Shown piece by piece: positions 24,301 to 36,240 of a stretch of DNA of 64,000 nt. Source of the stretch: Rapana venosa (lineage: Eukaryota > Mollusca > Gastropoda > Neogastropoda > Muricidae); contig CM054156.1 in NCBI GenBank assembly GCA_028751875.1, positions 56,320,061 to 56,384,060 of the forward strand. The letters are read 5' to 3'. Under the pieces are notes generated by a model. The model made no database searches. It was not told the origin of the DNA and was given only the letters and a program-made list of their open reading frames with translations. The translations under genes and the position numbers were made by a program. How positions within the stretch are numbered: the stretch's first letter is position 1; each line of letters starts with the position of its first letter.

Positions 24301-24849
24301 TGCTGAGTTCTTGTTATGATTACTTCAAGCCTAAAACATCTGCTGTAAGGGTCTTGTACACAACACACTCTTTCATCCTAAGACATACCCACAGAAGATA
24401 TATACAAATGACCTTGTAGAGGATCGCGGCTGGGATCAAGAGTTCATGTTATTGACACCAGTGATTAATCCAAAGACAGTCCCGTTGCATTCATCAGTAA
24501 ACAAAAAGTTATTGGTAAATGAAGGAAGAGATGAAACGCACTATTATCAAAGAATAAAGTAGGCTGAGGGCCAAGATGTATAGCGTGCATTGCAAGCCAG
24601 ACAGGTGTTTATAAAAAAGGCAAAAGGTGTTGGCAAACAGGTGGTCAAAACAAGCATCAGTCATGATAACTACAAAAGAGTCTCTCTTTGAAAGGTAGAG
24701 TATTTCATCAGACACGCCAAAGCTCTAGCTCAACCCTGCACCAAATCAAACAGCTGTGTTAGAAAAAAGACATTGATAGCACAGATACAAAACGAGAATA
24801 TTCCTTCACAGCAGCAACTCAATACCACTAGGACACTGAGAACAAAGTA
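21399..24849 (+). pseudogene. Protein-primed family-B DNA polymerase of Polinton/adintovirus type, multiply frameshifted (second copy)
   Basis: Begins at an ATG after an AT-rich spacer and spans about 3.45 kb (about 1,150 codons, as expected of the family). Motifs occur in the family order in shifting frames: LNIQNK near 21,870; a Cys-x2-Cys HNH-like segment (QCWICGNPLSDRAH, near 22,750) followed by KFRGAAHSN near 22,821; LLHNLKGYTHT (exonuclease region) near 22,893; LDPSHYITTPE near 23,400; GLRGGTVWRSHN and DYDPSKASNYIMVLGCKQS (23,439-23,672), the palm motif A region; NNTALGKTMEN near 24,088 (motif B); LYTTHSF near 24,352 where motif C (DTDS) belongs; KKAKGVGKQVVKTS near 24,615. It would replicate a linear genome from protein-primed ends. 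Motif C as written lacks both aspartates, and there are many stops. Closest family: DNA pol type B of Polintons, adintoviruses and linear plasmids. Confidence 0.88.
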
Positions 24850-25365
24850 ATTAATTAATGAATTTGTATACCTTTATATACGTTTTAAAAATCTTGTATT
24901 GAACTCCACAATGGATTGTTTACTCTTTATCAAATACGTATGGTAGTGGTACAATGCCATCGACTCTGCTTTTACATGTGCTGACATCTAGAAGACTTTG
25001 GTGAGCAAGTAGATATAAAACTTGATCATGGCACAAAAGAAGAGGTGCTAAATAATATTACTAGGAAGTTGTAAGTATGATGAGAGAGAGTCCAACCCCT
25101 TTCAGTATGTATCAAAGAATGTTCCCATAACTGTAGTAACAAAAACAGTTTAGATGAGACCATACAGTCACTTACTTCTGAAGAAATAGTAGCCCCTACC
25201 TTACTGAAGCGGCCTGTATTAGGTGGCACTAACTGCAGTTCCTCTCTAACCAAAGCCCGCTGTGGTGCAGGTAAATGACCAATAATAAATAGGAGGAACC
25301 ATCTCCACAACTTTTTATTCAACGTGTCTATGCTCCAGATGGATCTGTTGCTCATTTTGTGACTG
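24850..25365. other. Viral spacer downstream of the polymerase, unassigned (second copy)
   Basis: Same as 8,475-8,990; the 109-codon minus frame is at 25,355-25,026. Nothing recognised. Confidence 0.35.
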
Positions 25366-25619
25366 TCGCTGGCTTCACTTCTCCAGGAGCAATACGATAT
25401 CTCTAGTTTCTTCCAAAGGGTATTAGAGGTTGCTTCGAAGGTGTTTGTTTGGATGTTCTGCTAATAGTTTTATGTTGATGGCGTCCACCGGATTTAAACC
25501 CTGTGGCTTAGTTATCTCAGAGTTCATTGCTCTCAAAAACTGGGTCAGTTGTTATTAAAAGCTGCCTGTCCTTTCCAGAACCCATTTGGTGTGTAAGTAG
25601 ATGCTTAGAGAGTTTTTGG

Positions 25620-26245
25620 CATCCATTGTTTCATAATATAATACATAAAAAAAATTGCGCTGGTGGTTAACCAACCTTTTGTGCTAAAAGTATACTATTG
25701 TCAGCCACCACAAAAAAGCAATCTCGCCTGTCTTCTGGTTTCAGAGGGATATGATAATAATCACGAAGCTGTGGCTTAGTAATAAGGGATATTTGGTTTG
25801 CCTTTCACAATGTAGTAACTCTTTTATTGCCCCGACAACATCAGAAAATGTTTTTGCAGCATGTCCCTTGTTTTCACGAAGTTTTATCATTAATAAAGTC
25901 TAACTGAGCAATTCTTTGTCTTTCGATTCTCTGCCTGTGCTCTGTTTCAGTTGTTCTATATTGCTTTACCTGTCTCTCCTTTCTTCGTCTGTATGATTTA
26001 GAAAACCAGTAGTTGCTGAGCCTGTAAAAGCAAGTGCGTTGAACTACACACCACCAACCACATCACTAAAGAAGCCATTTCTATTTATGGACAATAATTT
26101 ATCTGGAATGATTCCCTGCTTTACCAAGAAGTCTTTATGTAGCAATGGATGACTTGTTACAACGCACAACTAGCCTTGGTGCGCTTGTCTTCAAAGTCTA
26201 GTTTTCCTAAATCTGCAGCTCATTTTTAGAAGACTCTTTCCTAAC
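25620..26245 (-). pseudogene. Unrecognised coiled-coil protein of the viral element, broken (second copy)
   Basis: Minus-strand fragments in consistent order: KQGIIPDKLLSINRNGFF near 26,120, NHTDEERRDR near 25,990, then a charged helix ETEHRQRIERQRIAQLDF near 25,935, then PLKPEDRRDCFFVVADNSIL near 25,720. Alternating charged residues over about 30 positions suggest a coiled coil. Several frameshifts separate the pieces. An internal virion protein is conceivable, but the family is not recognised. Confidence 0.4.
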
Positions 26246-26320
26246 ATAGTATAGCCTATCACTAAGACTGCCAATAACGGCAGCGTGGTAGACCAGATTG
26301 GACTGCATCTTTTGTGTACA

Positions 26321-26835
26321 TCATATTTCTACAATAAATATAAATAATTTATTATATCTATTAATACATATTGAATGGATCGTTGTCAGGCTGTTTGCTT
26401 TGCAATGGTTGTAGGCTGTGTTGTGTTTTATGGCTTTTGGTTCTTGCTGCGGGTTCGTTGTCTTGCTGGTTGCTTGCTTGCGCCAACTATATAGGCTGTA
26501 TAACCAATTCCCATAGCTGATACCATATATTAAGTAAGACGGCATGTTTGTTTTTGGTGGTGCTGTGGACCATTTTTCTCTGTGTTTACTATAGGCATCT
26601 GATTTTCTAATGTTCTCCAGATACGATCTTTGCTTTGCTTGGTTGCTAATTTTAGTCTGACTGATTCATTCTGCTAACCTCTTGCCAGCTTCAACTCTCC
26701 CAGTTTCTTTGTTACAGATGTCCACTTGTGAAAGGAGGGTTTTGCTCTTGTTTCTTGGCATCCTCCTGCTTCCAGGTGTTCGTGGCTGTGTTTCTGTTCT
26801 CCATCTTTCTCCTATATGGTTAAATTTTATATGTT
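26321..26835 (-). pseudogene. Unrecognised small basic/aromatic frames near the right end of the viral element (second copy)
   Basis: On the minus strand, ATG at 26,761 opens a basic peptide (MPRNKSKTLLSQVDICNKE, then Lys/Arg-rich) that stops after 31 codons and seems to continue in another frame. A second frame (26,545-26,321, 74 codons) starts MPSYLIYGISYGNWLYSLYS and continues Lys/Gln/Pro-rich. Small basic proteins are common near the ends of adenovirus-like and Polinton genomes (core or minor virion proteins), but no homology is claimed. Confidence 0.35.
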
Positions 26836-27314
26836 TAAAGTTTTCATACTAGCATGCTACTGGAGCTAACAGAGAGCCAAAACGGTAATACATATCGAGC
26901 CAGTGTCTCCAGTGTTCTAGACAAAATAGGATCTTGTGAAGAGGTCCCTAGGCTAAGTCACTTCTGAGTCCACATTAAAGACCCTACTTGTTGCTTTACA
27001 TAAAGACCAATAACAGTATGCCCTAGCTTTTCACTAACTATGCTCCAAGAAGAGATTCATACCTATTAAAATACTTATTAACTGTCTTGTTGGTGATAAC
27101 TGCTGCACCAGTTCAAACTGTTGATGTGTTCCTAAGTAATGCTTTGTTTTACCACAAAGCAATCAGAGAGTACAACTCATTCTCCTTCTTATCCAGTAGA
27201 TTCTTTTTCCATCTTTATTTCTTCTTGACTAGAAACCAGTAGATGTCATGCACAAAAGTTCGTCGCAATACTTGTTGTCTATCTTTAACCATATACTTGT
27301 TGTGTAAAATAATA
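26836..27314. other. Unassigned stretch before the subterminal array (second copy)
   Basis: Same sequence as 10,461-10,939; nothing recognised on either strand. Confidence 0.3.
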
Positions 27315-27610
27315 GTTGTTGTTCTTGACAATGTTGATAAGTTGTTGAAAAGTTGATGATGGGGACTTGTTTATTGTCTTGACAAGATTCTTAATATAAG
27401 TCTTGTTTTAGGTTCTTGATAAGTTTCTTGAAAATGTCTTGGTAAGGTTCTTGTATTTGTTGTTAATAAGATTGAGTATAAGTAGGTAATAAGATCTTGA
27501 TAAGTTTTGATTAATAAGTTCTTGACAATTCTTGAAAAGATATTGATAAGTTTGTTAATAACTTCTTGACATGATGATATAAAGATCTTGACAATATCTT
27601 GATCCGAAAT
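27315..27610. repeat. Subterminal array of TTCTTGACAA-like motifs
   Basis: About a dozen degenerate copies of (A/T)TCTTGA(C/T)AA(G), mostly in the same orientation and irregularly spaced (about 15-35 bp), occupy the inner side of the right TIR: for example CTTGACAATGTTGATAAG, GTTCTTGATAAG, GATCTTGATAAG, GTTCTTGACAATTCTTG and GATCTTGACAATATCTTG. Two inverted copies (ATCTTGTCAAGAAC type) sit at the matching place inside the left TIR. Their position suggests binding sites for a replication or transposition protein; that role is inference. Confidence 0.6.
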
Positions 27611-27848
27611 TGTTTTAGCCTAAATACCCATAATTTATAAAGTTTAACCCATCAAAAATAAATAGTAATTACTTTCCGTTAAGTAGAGAGATAGGGAAAA
27701 AGGTGAATCAAGGTAAACTGCATAGTTTTATATAAAACTATAGCAAGTTTTTGGATTCGATGAGGCGAAGCCGAATCGGACCAAAAGTTGCCTGGTTATG
27801 AGGATCAACATAAGTATTTGAGCTTGAATCCCCTTTTTCCCAATCTCT
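27525..27848. repeat. Right terminal inverted repeat of the viral element
   Basis: Inverted counterpart of 13,507-13,830. Read inward it starts AGAGATTGGGAAAAAGGGG and runs through CCGATTCGGCTTCGCCTCAT to the AT-rich inner portion. The element ends at ...CCCAATCTCT; the following GAAGA is the flank. The match fades near 27,525, where the TTCTTGACAA motif array takes over. Confidence 0.8.
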
Positions 27849-28855
27849 GAAGAAGATAATTTGTTGGCCAAAACACGCTGATGGTCTGTTGTTAAAAATA
27901 TCAATCAGCCAACGTAACAAGTTTTATTGTCTACGTCAAATTATTGAATTATTATTGTTAACCAGAACGAGAAGTCAGCATTGTATTTTAAAGCTGAACA
28001 AAAAGTCAGCAAACAATAATCTAGGCATGAGAGTCATGTGTTTTCCAGCGGCTAACAACTTGTTCAAAATGAATAGTATTGGGCATCTTCGACACCCCTG
28101 TCGGAGACCAGTTTGCAAATGGCAGGGTCCCAAGGTCTTTCTCTGAGGCAGAAAGAATGAGAGATTTTACGATCTATCCCACGTTTTACATCACAAGAGG
28201 ATGTGAGAGCTACAGGTCTAAAAACGTTAGGCCGAGAAGGATTGGGTTTCTTAGGAAGAGGTATTCATAGGAAGTTTTTTCCAAATAACAGGAATCTGAC
28301 AAGTATCCAGTGAAGGCCTGGATCAGTGTTTGAAGGACATTGGCAAGCTCAGTGCGCAAATTAGGTTCTCTCCACATATCCGTCTGTTCCGGGAGATTTG
28401 TTAATATTTATTGCCTTTTAACAGTGCTTACAGATAATCTTCATCAACAATGACGCTATTCTCAAAACTATGGAATGCTTTCAGATCATTTAAACATTCA
28501 TCGAGAAAACATGCCTTTTCAAAGCGAGTAAAAAATGTGTTAGATGGTCCTGGTAAGTTGTAACCACATACTCCCTCAAACTGATCTTTGACCAATGTAG
28601 TGACACCCTACCATATTTTACTGCAGCCATATTTTTGATACCGCTCCATTCAAACGAAAATTGTCCTCTAAACTTGTCCTTGCTATCGTATATTTATATA
28701 TACGAACGGCACGTGCAAACAGCAGCTTAGACTTCTTTGTTTACTTTCCTTCATTTGTTGTTCTGTTGCCTGGGTGTAAAATACTACTTTCTTTTTGGTT
28801 TAAAACACGTTTCAGATCCTTTGTAACCCAAGGCCTTGTTATTGGGGTACATGGT
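27849..28855 (-). pseudogene. Non-LTR retrotransposon reverse transcriptase, 5' half of RT domain, interrupted by the viral element (second copy)
   Basis: Read on minus from 28,855 in shifting frames: PWVTKDLKRVLNQK (linker before the RT), NKSPGTDGY near 28,400 (RT motif 0/1), FRPVALTSSCDVKRGIDRKI near 28,190 (motif 2a) and LIDIFNNRPSACFGQQI ending near 27,850. This is the motif order of Jockey/CR1-group LINEs. The next expected motif (TGAPQG) would follow directly but the viral TIR begins instead. The remaining RT half should then appear beyond the left TIR; it does not (minisatellite is there). Confidence 0.7.
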
Positions 28856-29268
28856 TTATCACCTTAGTTGGCGAATGACACAACTAACACAAAAGAAATA
28901 TAAGAAACAAATAACATCAGGAGCTCATTCAGATCTGAACACAGGCACTTCATAAAAACAAATCCCATCAGAGACAATCAAAGCAGCCTTGCAGACTACT
29001 ATAACTACAGCAGTCCATTTTTTTGCGTCCTGACTATGGGTTGAAGGCCGCCCGAAACACTGACTGTTACATGGGTGCAAGAAGAACACAGGTTGTGGTC
29101 ATATGATCCCAGGGGAGCAAAGGCAACGATCTATAGGCTCCTCCTACAGGTCCCATAGCACAAGTCTAAGGTCCTTGTTTCTATCGTGTAGGGCAGGTCA
29201 CAAACTGTTCAAAGTTCTTCAGTAGTTTTAGTACGGAACGAGTAAGTGAGAGATCACCCAGGATAAAC
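28856..29268. other. Flank between RT remnant and minisatellite, no gene seen (second copy)
   Basis: Identical to 12,481-12,893; no recognisable feature. Confidence 0.4.
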
Positions 29269-29530
29269 TTAACCACTGTAATGACACGTAAATACCTGTA
29301 ATACACTGTAAATACACAGTATTACAATGCACTTACCACAGTGCACAACACTGCAATGCACAGTAACACACCTGTAATACAACTGTAATACACTGCAATG
29401 GCTGTAATCCACTATAATCACTGTAAAACACTGTAATACAATGCACTGTACCACAGTACACTACACAGCAATGTACTGTAATACACTGCAATATACTGTA
29501 TTACACTGTATTACACTGTAAATCACTGCA

Positions 29531-29705
29531 ATGTGCTGCAGTGCACTACACTACATGTAATACATCACACTGTACCGCAGTACACTTCACTGTACTCCAG
29601 TACACTACACTGTAATAAACTGCACTGAACTGAAATACACTGCACTGTACTGTTGTACATTACATTGTTAAACACTTTACAACACCGCACTCTGCCGCAG
29701 TTTAC
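29531..29705. repeat. Non-canonical landmark block of the minisatellite (type copy)
   Basis: Runs from GTGCTGCAGTGCACTACACT through ACATCACACTGTACCGCAGT and GTTGTACATTACATTGTTAA to ACAACACCGCACTCTGCCGC. Recognisable copies, some noisy: 13,155-13,340, 33,930-34,040 (partial), 34,715-34,880, 37,357-37,535, 37,812-37,925 (partial), 38,560-38,740, 40,140-40,320, 42,245-42,405, 43,398-43,572, 43,963-44,138, 44,903-45,075. It is better conserved than the surrounding units and marks higher-order repeats of uneven length. Confidence 0.85.
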
Positions 29706-32700
29706 TACACTGTAAAACACTGTAATACAATGCACTGTACCACAGTACACTACACTGCAATGCGCTGTATTACAATGTAATACACTGCAATACACTGTAA
29801 TACACTGCAATAAACTGCAATACACAGTAATACACTGTAATACACTGTACTACACTGTAATACATTGTAATACACTGCAATACACCTGTATTACATTGTA
29901 ATACACTACAATACACTGTATTACACTGTGATACACTGTAATACACTCTAATACACTGTAATACTTTGTAATACACTATAATACAATGTACTATACCACA
30001 GTACACTACACTGCAATGCACTGTCATACATTGTAATACTATGTAATATACTGTGATTCACTGTAATACACTGTAATTCACTTTAATACAATGTAAAAAC
30101 ACAGCAACACGCTGTAATACACTGCAATAAACTGTAATACACTGTAATACAATGTCATACAATATAATACACTGTAATACACTTTAATACACTGTAATGC
30201 ACTGTAATACAATGCACTGTAATACACATTAATACACTTATACACTCGGTAATACACTGTAATACACTGTAATACATTGTAATACACTGTGATACACTGT
30301 GATACACTGTAATACTCTGTAATACACTGTAATACACTGTAATACATTGTAATACAATATAATGCACTGTAATACACTGTAATACAATGCACTGTACCAC
30401 AGTACACTACACTGCAATGCACTGCAATACATTGTAATACACTGCAATACACTGTAATACACTGCATTACACTGAAATACACTGTAATACACTGTAATAC
30501 ATTGTAATACATTGTAATACACTGTAATACATTGTAAGACACTGTAATAAACTGTAATACACTGTAATACACTGTAATACAATGTAATACACTGCAATAC
30601 ACTGTAATACACTGCAATACACTGTAATACATTGCACTGTACCACAGTACACTACACTGCAATTCACTGTAATACACTGTAATACACTGTAATACACTGT
30701 AATATACTGTAATTCACTGTAATACACTGTAAAACACTGTAAAACACTTAAAAATACTGTAATACACTGCAATACACTGTAATACATTGCATTGTACCAC
30801 AGTACACTACACTGCAATTCACTGTAATACACTGTAATACACTGCAATACACTGTAATTCACTGTAATACACTTTAATACACTGTAAAACACTGCAATAC
30901 ACTGTAACACACTGCAATACACTGTAATACATTGCACTGTACTAGAGTACACTACACTGCAATGCACTGTAACACACTGTAATACACTGTAATACACTGC
31001 AATGCGCTGTAATACACTGCAATACACTGTAATACACTTTAATACACTGTAATACATTGTAACTCACTGCAATACACTGTTATACACTGTAATACACTGT
31101 ACGTCACTGTAATACACTTTAATACACTGTAATACACTGTGATACACTGTATAACACTGTGATACACTGTAATACTCGGTAATATACTGTAAAACACTGT
31201 AATAAATTGTAATAAACCGTGATACACTGTAATACACTGTAATACAATATAATGCACTGTAATACACTGTATTACAATGCACTGTACCACTGTACAGTAC
31301 ACTGCAATGCACTATATGAAATTGTAATACACTGCAATACACTGTAATACACTGCAATTCACTGTAATACACTGTAATACACTGTAATACATTGTACTAT
31401 ACTGCAATATACTGTATAAAATTGTAATACACTGTAAATCACTGTAATACATTGCAATACACTTTAATATTGTAATACATTGTAATACACTTTAATACAC
31501 TGTAATACACACTGTAATACACTGTAATACAATGGACTGTACCACAGTGCACTACACTGCAATGCACTGTAATACATTGTAATACGCTGCAATACACTGT
31601 AATACACTGCAATACACTGTAATACACTGTAATACACTGAAATACACTGTAATACAAAGCACTGTACCACAGCACAGTACACTGCAATGCACTTTAATAC
31701 ACTGTAATGCATTGTAGTACACTGTAGTACACTGAACTACACTGAACTACACTGTAATACACTGTAATACACTGTAATACACTGTAATACACTGTAATAC
31801 ACTGTAATACACTGTAATACCTTGTAATACACTGTAAAACAATGCACAGCACCACAGTACACTACACTGCAATGCAGTGTCAGACACTGTCAGACCCTGT
31901 AGTACACTGTAATTCACTGTATAACCCTTTAACAGACTGTAATACACTTTAATACATTGTAACACTGCAATACCTGTAATACACTGCCAATACACGAATA
32001 CACTGTAATACACTGTAATGCCCTGTAATACAAAAACTGTATCACATTCCACTACACTGCAATGCACTGTAATACACTGTAATACACTGTAATTCACTGT
32101 AATACACTGGAATACACCATAATACATTGTAATACACAGCAGTACATTGTAATACGCTGTAATACACTGTAGTACAATGTATTACGATTCACTGTACCAC
32201 AGTACACTACACTTTAAAACATTATAACACACTGCAATACACTGCAATAATCTGCAGTACACTGTAATACACTGTAATACACTAAAATACACTATACTTC
32301 ACTGTAATACACTTCAAAAAATGTAATACACTGTAATACACTGTAAGACATTGTCATACACTGCAATACACTGTAATACACTGTGATACACTGTGATAAA
32401 CTGTAATACAATGCACTGTACCACAGAACACTACACTGCAATGCACTGTAATACAATGTAATACACTGTGATACACTGTGATACACTGTAATACTCTGTA
32501 ATACACTGTAATACAATATAATGCACTGTAATACACTGTAATACAATGCACTGTAACACGGTACACTACACTGCAATGCACTGTAATACATTGTAATGCA
32601 CTGCAATACACTGTAATACGCTGTAATACACTGTAATACACGGTAATACACTGTAAAACATTGTAATACATTGTAATACACTGCATTACACTGTATAACA

Positions 32701-33239
32701 TTGTAATACATTTTAATACACTGTAATACACTGTAATACATTATAATACACTGTAATACTATGTAATACACTGTAATACACTTAAATACACTGTAATACA
32801 ATGTAAAACATTGCACTGTACCACAGTACACTACACTATAATTCACTGTAATACACTGTAATACACTGCAATGCACTGTAATACATTGTTATACACTGCA
32901 ATACACTGTAATACACTGTAATACACTGTAATACACTGTAATACACTGTAATACATTGTAATACATTGTAATACACTGCAATACACTGTATAACATTGTA
33001 ATACATTTTAATTTACTGTAATACACTGTAATACACTTTAATACACTGTAATACTTTGTAACGCACTGCAATACACTGTAATACACTGTAATACAATGTA
33101 ATGCACTGTAATACAAAGCACTGTACCACAGTACACTAAACTGCAATGCACTGTAATACACTGTAATACACTTTAAAACACTGTACTTCACTGTAATACA
33201 CTTAATACACTGTAATACACTGTGATACACTGTAATACA

Positions 33240-36200
33240 ATGTAATACCTGTAATACCCTGTAATCCTGCAAATACATTTTTTTTTTTAATGGATAATGT
33301 GAATACACCGAAAAAACCTGAATTTAACTGTAATCCCTGAAACCTAAATTTGCACGTATACATTTAATAAACATGTCCCGTAATACATGAATACTGTTTT
33401 ACACTGCAAATACGTAACACGAAAATACTGATTTTAAATGCACTATTACATGTAATACATATACTTTAAAACATTGTTTACAATGTGATACAAACTTGAT
33501 ACACTGTAAACTAAAAACACTGTAATACACTGTAAAACAAAAATCACGTAATACACTGAATCACTGAAATAAATTGAAATACACTGTATACACTGTATAC
33601 ACTTTATTTTTTTTAAAAAAAATTTTTTTTTTTATTTTAAAAAATTTTTTTTTTTTTTTAATTTATTTTTTTCATCATAACGTTACCCTACCCGTTTACA
33701 CTGTAATACACTGAATATAGGTAAACAGCAATCCTGTAAAATTGTAATAACACTTAATACACGAATACATGTAATACCGTAATAACACGAAATACACTGT
33801 AATACACTGTAATCCTGAAATCACTGCAATACACTTTAATGATTTTTAAAACCGTATTAACGTATTGCACGTAATCCCACTGACGGAGCATGCTTACATA
33901 CTTTTAAAAAATCACACGCCGCGTACATTCACGTACCCCAGTACACACATTGTAACACTCCCCAAAAAAACTAAAAATACCGCACTGAAATTTTAATAAC
34001 ATTTTAAAACTTTACAAACCCCACTCTGCCGCATCCCCTCCATGGATACATTTTAAATAAAATGCACGTAGCACAGTACCACACTGCAATGCATTGAAAT
34101 ACCTGTAAACACGAAATTCACTGTAAAAACCTAAATACATTAATACACTAAATACATTGTAATACACCCCCAAAAAAACCCTGTAATAAAAACTGCAATT
34201 TTACGTAAAAGAAAAAAAGGTCCCTCACGCACGGATTGCACTGTAAACACGTAAACAGTTTTCCGGAACTTTTTAGTACACTGTAATACCTTTTAAAATT
34301 TTTAAATACAATGACTGTACGACATACACTACCTGAAATGAGAAATATTGTAATCACTGTGATCACTGTGAAACTTGTAATACACTGCAAACACTGAATA
34401 TACTTAATACTTAAATCCCCTGTAAACCCATTTTACACGTAATACCTTATCCTTTAATACTCACTGTACCCAGTACACTAACTGCAATGCACGAATCCCT
34501 GTAATACATGTTTTCCCCGTAATACTTTTTAATACACTGTAATTCACTGCAATACACTGTAATCAATCACTGTCCCGTACACTACCTGCAATGCACGTAA
34601 TACCGAAAATTACCTTTTAAAACACGTAATTCATGAAATAACTAAAATTATTGTAATACACTGCAAACACCAAATACACGGTTTACCCTGTTTTACAGTA
34701 TTACCTTAATACATGCACTGTCTGCAGTGCACTCCCTGTAAAATTCACACTGTACCGCAGTCACTTCCTGAAATCCAGAAAATAACGGGAATACACCCCT
34801 TTAAACTGAATACACTGCACTGTACTGGGGTCCATTTTTTTAAACCCACTTTACAACACCGCACACTGCGCAGTTTACTCATGTAAAGATTTAAAATACA
34901 AGCACGACCCCATAACTCACTGCAATGCACTGAATACTTTGTAAAACTGCAATACATTTAAATACACTGAAAACAGTAATCACTTATACATTGTAATACC
35001 GCAATCCGTTTTAAAACTGTAAAAAAACACTGTAATTTAAAAACCCTGAAAAACCGAATACATGTAATACACTGAAATAACGTTTCCTGAAATTTTTTTA
35101 AAATACACTGTAAAACACTTCATACACGTCCACTGCAATACCTAAAATACAATGCACGACCACATACATTACCCGCAAGCACTGTTACACTGAATACATT
35201 GAGTGCCCTGTATCCTGAAAACACTGTAATACCTGTAAAAAAACACTGTAATACATTTAAAAATCACTGTAAACCTGTAAAACTGAAATACACTGTAATT
35301 ACCTTGAATACACGTAAACCAAGCACTGCACCACAGTACATACACTGAAATGCACTGTCAGACATGTCAGACCGTAAACACAAAATTCCCTGTTCCCCCT
35401 TTTTAACGACTGTAATCATTTTTAATACTTGTAATACCGAAACACTGTAATACAGGGAAATAAAATGTAAACCGTAATACCGAAAAACTGTAAACAAAAA
35501 CTTATCACATTCCACTACACTGCCCATGCACTGAAACACGTAATACATTTAATTCATGTAATCAGTAATACACCTTTAAACATGTAATACCCCGCAAAAT
35601 TTAATACGCGAAAACACTGTATAAAATGTAAAAAACGATACTGGGGACAGTACACTCACTTTAAAACTTTTAAACACACGCAAATCACGCAATAACTGCA
35701 ACCACTGTGATCCGTAATCACTAAAAATAACTAACTTCACTGAATACACTTAAAAAAACTGTAATATCGGTAATCACGAAGACATTGTATAACTGAAATA
35801 ACTGTAATACACTGGATACACGTATAAACTGAAAATACAATCACGTCCACGTCCTACCTGCAATGCATGTAATCATTTAAAATCACTGTAACCGTGCATT
35901 AATACTCTGTAATGCACTGTAATAAAATATAATGCATGTAAACACTTAAAAAAAAAGCACTGAAAACACAGTACACTACCTGCAATCCCGTAAACATTGA
36001 AATCACTGCAAAAACGTAAACACTGTAATACACTGTAATACACGAAAATTAAACTGTAATACATTGAAAATTTTGTTACCTGCAATACACTGAATAAAAA
36101 TGTAAACTTTTAATACACTGAAAAAACCTGAAAAATTAAATACACTGTAATACATGTAATAACGTAATACACGTTCCCTTAATAACTAAAACAAGAAAAA

Positions 36201-36240
36201 ATTGCACTGTACACATACACTACACTAAAATTTCACGTAA
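33240..36240. repeat. Noisy duplicate of an upstream part of the array, with A/T runs
   Basis: Indel-rich version of material found clean upstream. For instance 35,330-35,520 follows 31,850-32,060 feature by feature, and the clean sequence resuming at 36,250-36,620 repeats 32,880-33,240 almost exactly. Includes T/A homopolymer blocks at 33,272-33,290 and 33,604-33,672. Offset about 3.4 kb. Confidence 0.7.

Larger units (their letters stand above)
13507..27848. mobile_element. Polinton/adintovirus-like DNA virus element, full length, decayed
   Basis: About 14.3 kb bounded by inverted repeats that begin with a G/A run (left AGAATAGGGAAAAAGGG; right, read inward, AGAGATTGGGAAAAAGGGG). Immediately outside both ends is GAAGA, a candidate target-site duplication; Polintons normally make 6 bp. 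Contents from the left: packaging ATPase and major capsid protein (both minus), unrecognised frames, a C-anchored membrane protein (minus), more unrecognised frames, a DNA polymerase B (plus) and coiled-coil/basic frames (minus). Polymerase B, capsid and ATPase together are diagnostic of Polinton/Maverick or adintovirus elements; size is just under the usual 15-20 kb. No integrase or cysteine protease was recognised. All three core genes contain frameshifts and stops, so as written it is inactive, though consensus errors could account for part of this. Confidence 0.82.
16378..29425. repeat. Tandem segmental duplication, second copy
   Basis: Partner of 1-13,050. The two copies are separated by 13,050-16,377, which holds noisy minisatellite, the left TIR, ATPase and capsid gene. 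Downstream, this copy runs into nearly 16 kb of minisatellite where the first has only about 600 bp. Either a very young duplication or the assembler traversing one locus twice. Confidence 0.9.

Noticed and set aside
1..29425. Circular virus genome sequenced through its junction
   Set aside because: The repeated unit includes a retrotransposon flank and minisatellite between the two TIRs, so it is not a closed viral circle.
30078..30677. 199-codon minus-strand frame rich in Tyr, Val, Gln and Cys (and many similar ones, 29-45 kb)
   Set aside because: Direct translation of the 10-bp minisatellite, stop-free in every minus frame; length reflects array length, not coding selection.
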